A stretch of 64,000 nt of DNA, from NCBI RefSeq assembly GCF_030408575.1, contig NZ_CP047047.1:2287275-2351274 (forward strand), read 5' to 3'. This document shows positions 58,594 to 64,000 of this stretch, in pieces (position 1 is the first letter of the stretch; each line of letters opens with the position of its first letter). The position numbers and the translations under genes are program-made. The notes beneath the pieces were generated by a model, which did not search any database, was not told the DNA's origin, and was given only the letters and a program-made list of their open reading frames with translations. The stretch comes from Corynebacterium auris (lineage in GTDB: Bacteria > Actinomycetota > Actinomycetes > Mycobacteriales > Mycobacteriaceae).

Positions 58594-59296
58594 GCGGACC
58601 ACAATACGGAGATTGTGAGGCGGCGGGCTCCCGCTGGAGCATGAACGCCTAGCGCCCACTGCGCCTAAGTCACTCTCCCGCTCCGTCCACCGCTTAGCCG
58701 CTTTTTGCCGCCTCTGCGGCCCATGGTGGCCAGGGCCTTGCGCTGGCTTGCGGTGGCGCCTTTCGCCGTGGGTGAGCCGTGGCAGTCGGTCGTGCCCTGG
58801 GTGACGTACCCGCGCACACGCCTGGCCATGGTCTGGCGGCCCCGCACTGGTGGCATCTCCGCAGCTCTGCCGTCGGCGCCTTCACGCTGGGCGATGGTGG
58901 ACGCGCCCGTAGGCGTCAATGATCGCCGCATCGGTCATCCGCTGCCCCCCGCACGCAAGCGGTGCGCGGTCTTCAGCGCGTGGCGTAACGCCGTCTCGTC
59001 GCGTGCGGCGCGTCTCGGATTGATCCAGCGCACCAGAACACCGTCGATGAGATCCGGGTGGTAGCGGTCGGTTTCCTCGCCCCTCTTGACTTCGCTCTCG
59101 TCGGCGACCGCGCTGAATGCCTGGGCCAGCTCGCGACGGGCCCTGACCGTCTCGATGAGTTCGCGCCCGCTAGAGAACTCCTGGCGGGACGCGTTGTGCG
59201 GGAGTTGATTCGAAAGGTACTGCGGTGGCCGCCTCACACGTTCATGGGGCCCCTCACCGACAGTCGCAGATACACCACGCTAACGGACGCAACCGG
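58594..59296 (-). pseudogene. Decayed region resembling a plasmid/phage replicase remnant
   Basis: About 700 bases carry only broken frames. On the minus strand 59237-58935 reads LIDGVLVRWINPRRAARDET and LRHALKTAHRLRAGG and ends in an ATGA overlap with an 18-codon frame (58938-58882). A third frame (58931-58665) ends ATMGRRGGKKR; after one lost base near 58703 the other frame continues AAKRWTERESDLG. The combined GRRGGKKAAKRWTE recalls the C-terminus of actinobacterial plasmid replicases. No full gene can be assembled; the assignment is tentative. Confidence 0.35.
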
Positions 59297-59859
59297 TCAC
59301 ACGAGCCCCGCCAGCAGCGTGCGCAGGCCGAGGTCGAAGACGTGGTGGGGATTTTGGGCGTCGATAAGCACGTTGAACGACGCGCCGAAGATGAAGGACT
59401 CGAGGACCGCGACGACGTCCATCGCCTCGCGCTCATCGACGCCCGCCGGCGCACCACCGCGACGACCAGCTCGTACATCTCCACCGTCCCGCGCGCGCCG
59501 AATGTGGGCATCGTGCCCAGGTGCGCGATGAGGGCGCAGTGGCGCGACAGGACGTCCCGGTACGACACTCCCCAGGCGGTCAGCGCCTCGGCGGGCTCAA
59601 TCTTGCCCGCCAAGCAGGCCTCGAGGGCAGCGGTGTCAACCTGCGCCATCACGGCGTCTTCGACGATGAAGAGCAGCTCCTCCTTGCCCGACACGTGGTT
59701 GTACAGGGCGCTGGGGGAGACACCGAGGGCGCGGGCGACGGCGGACATCGTGAGCTTGGCGTAGCCCTGCTGGGCGGCGATATCGAGGGCCGCCTTCGTG
59801 ATCTTATCGCAGGTCACGATGGCCTTCGTCGGCCGTCCGCGTGAGCGTTGGGGGGACAT
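59297..59859 (-). pseudogene. TetR-family regulator with a C-terminal frameshift
   Basis: The start at 59859 (MSPQRSRGRPTKAIVTCDKI) has AGGTGG upstream. Residues 15-65 are a TetR helix-turn-helix (LTMSAVARALGVSPSALYNHV). The frame is good to about 59465 (MYELVVAVV), but then reads arginine- and serine-rich nonsense to 59254. The neighbouring frame gives a sensible ending GVDEREAMDVVAVLESFIFG to LRTLLAGLV, with a stop at 59297. A single-base indel near 59440-59465 explains this. It diverges from the NRAMP gene and was probably its regulator. Confidence 0.75.
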
Positions 59860-59874
59860 GGTAACCACCTTGTA

Positions 59875-59893
59875 TCTGTGAAATTCTGTGAAA
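59875..59893. promoter_or_regulatory. Direct repeats between TetR and NRAMP genes
   Basis: TCTGTGAAA occurs twice (59875-59883 and 59885-59893), ten bases apart, one helical turn. They lie just upstream of the TetR start and are candidate operators for it. Confidence 0.4.
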
Positions 59894-59995
59894 CAGGGTG
59901 CAGCTATTGTGACCCAGAACACGCGTCCGCGCCAACGTATCTGGAAAAGGGCTTACGATAGTTCATATCTCGTCCCCAACCGAAGTGGAGCAAAC

Positions 59996-61237
59996 ATGTC
60001 TGGCAGTACGTCCGTCAGTGGAGGGGAGGGGCTCCGCAGGGCAGGCTGGGTCGGCCCTGGCTTGGTCATCAGCGCCTCCTTCATCGGCCCCGGCACCGTC
60101 ACCACGGCAACAGTGACGGGGGCGAGCTTCGGCTTCGCCCTGGCGTGGGCGGTCGTCTTCTCCGTCCTCGCCACGATCATCCTGCAGGAGATGTCGGTGC
60201 GACTCGGGCTGTCCGCCAGGCTCAGCACCGGCGAGGCGCTGCGCAAGACCTTCGAGCACCCCGTCAGCCGGGGGTTGGTGACGGCGCTGGTCGTCGCCGC
60301 CATCGGCATCGGCGGCGCGGCCTACGCCGGCGGCGACACCACTGGAACCTCGCTAGCGATCAACAGCGTCACCGGGCTGCCCATTCCGGTGCTGGCGGGC
60401 ATCATCGCCGCGGTCATCATCGCGCTGTTCATCACCGGCAGCTACAAGGTCCTCGAGCGTTTCATGTCGGTGCTCGTCGCCATCCTGGCCGCGGTGTTCG
60501 TCATCACGTTCATCGCGGTCCGCCCCGACCTCGGGGAGCTCATGCGCGGTATCTTCCAGCCGAGCATCCCGGAAGCCGCCGGGCTGACGGCGATCGCGCT
60601 GGTGGGTACCACGGTCGTGCCCTACAACGTCTTCCTGCACTCGAACCTCGTGCAGGAAAAGTGGGGCGACGAGAGGCCGGACGTGGCGCTGAAGAAGGGG
60701 CGGACGGACACCGCGGTCTCGATCTCCGTCGGCGGCCTAATCACGCTGTCCATCATGTCCACGGCCGCCGCCGTCATGTTCACGCAGGGCCTCGCCGCGG
60801 AGTCGGCCGCCGACCTCGCCGAGCCGCTGCGCCCCACGCTCGGCGACTTCGCCCCGTGGGCGCTGGCCATCGGCCTCTTCGCCGCAGGCCTGACCTCTGC
60901 CATCGCGGGCCCGCTGGGCGCCGCCTACGCCATCAGCGGCGTGCTCGGCTGGTCCTCGGACCTCAAGGACCCGAAGTTCCGCGCCTTGTTCCTCACCGTC
61001 GTCATCATCGGCGCGATCATCGCGATTACGGGCGCCGACCCGGTTCAGGTGATCATCCTCGCCCAGGCCGCCAACGGCATCCTGCTGCCCATCATCGCGG
61101 GCTTCCTGCTGGCCATCATGAACAACAAACGCCTCCTCGGGGAGCACGCCAACGGGGTCGTCGCCAACGTCCTTGGCGGCGCCGTCTTCCTGGTCACGCT
61201 CGTCCTCGGAGGCATCTCGCTGTTCGACCTGTTCTAG
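59996..61237 (+). CDS. NRAMP-family transporter with altered metal site
   Basis: I start this at 59996 (MSGSTSVSGGEGLRRAGWVG), giving 413 residues; the longer frame upstream lacks a ribosome site, while GTGGAG precedes this ATG. It has 11 membrane segments in NRAMP order. The helix 1 metal motif DPGN is replaced by IGPGT (ASFIGPGTVTTATVTG), and helix 6 MPHN is replaced by VPYN (TTVVPYNVFLHSNLV). NRAMP proteins with such changes may not carry manganese or iron. Proton-coupled Mg or other ion transport is possible. The divergent TetR gene is broken, so it may be deregulated. Confidence 0.85.
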   Translation: MSGSTSVSGGEGLRRAGWVGPGLVISASFIGPGTVTTATVTGASFGFALAWAVVFSVLATIILQEMSVRLGLSARLSTGEALRKTFEHPVSRGLVTALVVAAIGIGGAAYAGGDTTGTSLAINSVTGLPIPVLAGIIAAVIIALFITGSYKVLERFMSVLVAILAAVFVITFIAVRPDLGELMRGIFQPSIPEAAGLTAIALVGTTVVPYNVFLHSNLVQEKWGDERPDVALKKGRTDTAVSISVGGLITLSIMSTAAAVMFTQGLAAESAADLAEPLRPTLGDFAPWALAIGLFAAGLTSAIAGPLGAAYAISGVLGWSSDLKDPKFRALFLTVVIIGAIIAITGADPVQVIILAQAANGILLPIIAGFLLAIMNNKRLLGEHANGVVANVLGGAVFLVTLVLGGISLFDLF

Positions 61238-61257
61238 GCCGGTTTTGAGGCCGGGTC

Positions 61258-61632
61258 CTAGTACGAGCTGAACCCGTCGTCGGTCAGCTCGTGCTTCTCG
61301 TCGCCGGTGATCGCCGGGTTGAAGACGCTCACCAGGATCAGGTCCTCGTCCTTGCCGCCGCGCAGGTAGTGCGCGTCGTGCTCGTCGAGGACGTAGATGG
61401 TGCCCGGGGTGATCGGGTAGACGTTGCCCTCGGTGTCTTCGACCTCGCCGGAGCCGCCGATGCAGTAGCAGGCCTCGAGGTGGTTGCGGTACTGCAGGCG
61501 CGACTCGGTGCCGGCCTTGACAACCGTGTGCGCGACCGCGAAGCCCATGTTGTCCTTCGCCGTCAACACGCGCTCGCTGGTGCCGCCGCCCCACTCAACA
61601 GTCTCGACGTCCTCACGGGAACGGGTAAACAT
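61258..61632 (-). CDS. ectC: Ectoine synthase EctC, orphan
   Basis: The protein has 124 residues, with AAGGAGGA before the ATG. It is a small cupin with the EctC sequence [38 protein letters not shown] and [18 protein letters not shown]. The iron ligands known for EctC, Glu in NHLEA, Tyr in TIYVLD and His in DAHYL, are all present. EctC cyclises N-gamma-acetyl-diaminobutyrate to ectoine, but ectA, ectB and ectD are not nearby. It is about 5-10 residues shorter than most. It might use an imported precursor or another substrate. Confidence 0.88.
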   Translation of the reverse strand: MFTRSREDVETVEWGGGTSERVLTAKDNMGFAVAHTVVKAGTESRLQYRNHLEACYCIGGSGEVEDTEGNVYPITPGTIYVLDEHDAHYLRGGKDEDLILVSVFNPAITGDEKHELTDDGFSSY

Positions 61633-61804
61633 TCTGAATCCTCCTTAGGTTTAGGTGCCTTACGGTCTCGAGGGTACAGAGATGTCCCGGGGCGGGCTTT
61701 TGCTTAGCGACGCCCGACTATTGCCCCTATGAAACTCACCACATCATGGCGTTCAACTGTGGATTCACCGAGCGCAACCTGTAGGCCAGAAATACACTTG
61801 AACT
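61633..61804. promoter_or_regulatory. Divergent region between ectC and DcuC gene
   Basis: TACACT (61793-61798) lies six bases before the DcuC-type ATG and would give a leaderless transcript. I see no ORF and no strong palindrome in the 172 bases. Confidence 0.35.
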
Positions 61805-63214
61805 ATGGTCTACATAGCCATCGCCATTGCGGCGATTATTGCGGTTGGGTATTTCATCTACAAACGGGTCCACGCGGCATCGGCCATTTTCGCGGTGGGC
61901 GTCCTCCTTCTCATGATCGCCGCGGCGACGGGCCGCGTCGACCACACCGAGCTGGATATCGAGTTCACCGGCAACGCGTTCTACGACGAGCTGCTCGTGG
62001 TCGAGGAGCTGTTCAAGTCCCGCTTCGCCGGCACCGGCATGGCCATCATGGTGCTCTTCGGTTTCGTGGGCTACATGCGCCACATCGGGGCGGACGCGAA
62101 GACGGTCGTGGCACTGTCGCGCCCGCTGCAGCGCTTCAACGGTTCCTACTGGCTGGTCCCACTCGGCTTCACGGTGGGGACGCTGCTGTCCTTGGTCGTG
62201 CCTTCGGCGAGCGCGCTGTCGCTGCTGCTGGTGGCCACGCTTCTGCCCGCCCTCATCGCGGCGGGGTTGAGCCCGCTGACTGTGGGGGCCATCATCGTGA
62301 CGTCGTCGACAATCGTGCCCACGCCGCTCGAGGCCGGCCTGATCCAAGGTGCGGACCTGGTGGGAATGTCCGTCACCGAGTTCACCTTCGGCAACGTGGC
62401 CAAGGCGACGATCCCGGCGCTGGTGGTCATGGCGTTCGCCCACATGTGGTGGCAGTGGCGCTGCGATAAGAAGGACGCGGCGCGTGAGACGCTCGATTCG
62501 GACGTCACCACCTCGCCCGCCGACTCCGACGACCGCGTCGCCGAGGCGATGAAGCGCGCCGAGGGCCTGCCCGGCTTCTACGCCATCCTGCCGCTTCTGC
62601 CGCTGGTGCTCATCATCATCTCCGCCATCCTCAACCGCGCGGGCGTGGTCGAGTTCGAGGCCGACATCCTCCCGGTCACCGTGGTCTCCCTCATGATCAC
62701 GATGATCATCGAGGCGATCCGCCACCGCACTGTCTCCGAGGCGCTCGACGACCTCAGCCACTTCTTCCGCGGCCTCGGCGAGGGCGCGGGCAGTGTCGTG
62801 GCCCTCATCGTCGCCGCCGCCATCCTCGTCGAAGGCATCACCCAGATGGGCGTCATCGAGGCCCTGACCTCGCTGGCTGGCGACTCCTCCGGCGCCGCGG
62901 TGGTCATCGTCCTCATCTTCGTGGCGGCAACCGCCCTCATGGCCATGCTCACCGGCTCCGGCGTGGCGCCCTACTTCGCCTTCTCCGAGATGGTGCCGGG
63001 TCTGGCTGCCAACTCCACGATCCACGCGCCGCAGATGCTCGCCTCCATCTGGGCCACCTCGAACACCATGCGCCAGGCCTCGCCGGTGAACGCGGCGGTG
63101 CTCATCGTCTCGGGCGCCCTCGGCGTCAACCCGATCGAGCTGGTGCGCCGCACGATCGTGCCCATGTTCGCCGGCGCCGCGGTGGCGGTGCTGTGCGCGT
63201 TCCTGTTTATCTAA
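61805..63214 (+). CDS. C4-dicarboxylate transporter (DcuC family)
   Basis: The protein has 469 residues with about 12 membrane segments. Features are FGFVGYMRHIGADAKTVVAL in the first half, LVPLGFTVGTLLSLVVPSAS, and the second-half repeat with LTGSGVAPYFAFSEMVPGLA and MRQASPVNAAVLIVSGALGV, typical of DcuC/CitT-like ion transporters. A hydrophilic loop (about 220-255) splits the halves. It probably moves succinate, fumarate or another dicarboxylate; direction is unknown. A TACACT -10 directly precedes the ATG, with no ribosome site. Confidence 0.82.
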   Translation: MVYIAIAIAAIIAVGYFIYKRVHAASAIFAVGVLLLMIAAATGRVDHTELDIEFTGNAFYDELLVVEELFKSRFAGTGMAIMVLFGFVGYMRHIGADAKTVVALSRPLQRFNGSYWLVPLGFTVGTLLSLVVPSASALSLLLVATLLPALIAAGLSPLTVGAIIVTSSTIVPTPLEAGLIQGADLVGMSVTEFTFGNVAKATIPALVVMAFAHMWWQWRCDKKDAARETLDSDVTTSPADSDDRVAEAMKRAEGLPGFYAILPLLPLVLIIISAILNRAGVVEFEADILPVTVVSLMITMIIEAIRHRTVSEALDDLSHFFRGLGEGAGSVVALIVAAAILVEGITQMGVIEALTSLAGDSSGAAVVIVLIFVAATALMAMLTGSGVAPYFAFSEMVPGLAANSTIHAPQMLASIWATSNTMRQASPVNAAVLIVSGALGVNPIELVRRTIVPMFAGAAVAVLCAFLFI

Positions 63215-63243
63215 CCTAATGCCGTCATCTCATTACTCTGGGG

Positions 63244-63271
63244 CAGCGTTTCTATACTGAGCGAAACGCTG
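63244..63271. promoter_or_regulatory. Inverted repeat enclosing a -10 element
   Basis: CAGCGTTTC (63244-63252) and GAAACGCTG (63263-63271) are perfect 9-bp inverted arms. The 10 bases between begin with TATACT, an excellent -10. A repressor bound here would block the promoter of the edge gene starting at 63292. Confidence 0.65.
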
Positions 63272-63291
63272 TCCATCTATGGAAGGAAGCT

Positions 63292-64000
63292 GTGAATTCC
63301 GTATCTAAACCGGCGGGCTTCAAAACGGCCAATGACGCCCGCCGTGAGCTCTACAAGGCACAAGGCGCCAAGTTCTTGCTCCGCGAAGATTACCAATGCG
63401 ACAGACAGCCCGAATGGCGCCTTGTTCACTTCGCAATCATTCTCCCCGTTCCCGCTTTGCCCGATGGCTTCACATGGCCCGAAAGGTGGGTGCCTGGCCG
63501 CTTTCGTGGTATCAAAACAGTGGAATACGCCAAAAAGGGGGCAGACGGCCGATTTCGTCGCGCACGACGGGGCAACGGTCCAGATTTCGACTACAGCCCC
63601 CGCGTCTTTCACAAAAGCGCTGGTACCTATTTCCGCGGGCCGCTCGCAAGCTCACTCGGGGCGGACGCGCTCGACGCACGCGTTAAGGAGGATGAGGAAC
63701 CGCAAGAGCGGCCCGAACAGCGCGAATCAAGCCCCGCAACGGTCATAGCGCGTCGCTACATGTTCGAAGCCGACCTTACCGAGGAGCAAGAACATATCCC
63801 ACCTCAGGTCGACACTGAACCGTTCCACTGGGATCTCGAATACGACGAGGACCACCCGCACTCCAGCATGCGGTTGATCAGTGCTGAGGTGCTCACGTAC
63901 ACCGGCCCGGACCTGTACAATCTCAAAAACGACGAGCGGTTCCCCTTCTCCACAACTTTCCTTGTGCTCCATGTGGTTGCCGAGCACTGTTCAGGGAAGC
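63292..64000 (+). CDS. Unrecognised protein, cut by window edge
   Basis: A GTG start at 63292 follows GGAAGGAAG. The frame is open to the window edge for 236 codons. It reads VNSVSKPAGFKTANDARREL, then ILPVPALPDGFTWPERWVPG and later FEADLTEEQEHIPPQ and SMRLISAEVLTYTGPDLYNL. It is hydrophilic with no membrane part. Base composition is less GC-rich than the neighbours, and a palindromic promoter (63244-63271) precedes it. These are signs of an acquired, tightly controlled gene. I do not recognise the family; a defence or phage-type function is only a guess. Confidence 0.6.
   Translation, partial: MNSVSKPAGFKTANDARRELYKAQGAKFLLREDYQCDRQPEWRLVHFAIILPVPALPDGFTWPERWVPGRFRGIKTVEYAKKGADGRFRRARRGNGPDFDYSPRVFHKSAGTYFRGPLASSLGADALDARVKEDEEPQERPEQRESSPATVIARRYMFEADLTEEQEHIPPQVDTEPFHWDLEYDEDHPHSSMRLISAEVLTYTGPDLYNLKNDERFPFSTTFLVLHVVAEHCSGK

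Noticed and set aside
59254..59922. Complete 222-residue TetR protein
   Set aside because: The last 45 residues are Arg/Ser-rich and unlike any TetR domain, while the other frame gives a normal TetR ending.

Overview
The window is chromosomal DNA of a high-GC actinobacterium, almost certainly a Corynebacterium. The evidence is a 16S-23S-5S operon with no tRNA in the spacer, the gene order class A PBP - GT87-type membrane protein - rpsF - ssb - rplI - dnaB (like Mycobacterium tuberculosis Rv0050-Rv0058 but without rpsR), a MarR regulator next to a tandem UspA gene, divergent aceB/aceA with a GlxR-like site, many probably leaderless genes, and IS3, IS21 and IS256 elements. The species cannot be fixed from the sequence alone.

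Layout. 1-2026: a partial tandem universal stress protein, a 48-residue mini-protein and a divergent RluA-family pseudouridine synthase. 2095-7280: rRNA operon on the minus strand, with its long leader to about 7826. 7827-10442: a GntR regulator with a palindromic operator, an NYN-domain (PIN-like) protein and a PspA/RsmP-like protein. 10505-13767: thioredoxin and a copper locus (a cysteine-less CopZ-like protein, CopZ and CopA with a CsoR-type palindrome). 13779-17178: an MFS transporter, a broken gene, and a decayed IS21-type element invaded by a decayed IS3 element. 17179-24863: the replication, ribosomal and cell-wall block (dnaB, rplI, ssb, rpsF, two membrane proteins, ponA, DUF5318). 24946-30348: MarR-UspA pair, small membrane protein, TrhO, 3-hydroxyacyl-CoA dehydrogenase and DUF1846 protein. 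30418-34374: glyoxylate shunt (malate synthase G and isocitrate lyase). 34462-40510: RraA-like protein, Nei/Fpg glycosylase, NAD(P)HX repair enzyme, YwaF-like protein, MFS transporter and SsuD.

40507-45965 carries an ABC exporter (HrtBA-like) and a two-component system (ChrSA-like) that would be a normal divergent haem-detoxification locus. Here they are pushed apart by an IS3 remnant into which an intact IS256-family element has jumped, leaving a perfect 8-bp target duplication. 45976-52530: ribokinase, Bcr/CflA-type MFS, pRiA4b ORF-3-like protein, two DUF202 membrane proteins, VanZ-like protein, AcuI/YhdH-type reductase and a polytopic membrane protein. 52584-58315: leuS, dihydroxyacetone kinase and glycerol dehydrogenase (glycerol to DHA to DHAP). 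58312-64000: a small unknown protein, a decayed region resembling a replicase remnant, a frameshifted TetR gene, an atypical NRAMP transporter, an orphan ectoine synthase, a DcuC-type transporter, and an unrecognised gene that runs off the right edge behind a palindromic promoter.

I saw no CRISPR array, no tRNA and no complete multi-gene defence system. The items most worth a second look are the split HrtBA/ChrSA locus, the NRAMP protein lacking the canonical metal ligands, the orphan EctC, the cysteine-less CopZ paralogue, the DnaA-box cluster upstream of dnaB, the SsuD operator candidates, and the unknown gene at the right edge.
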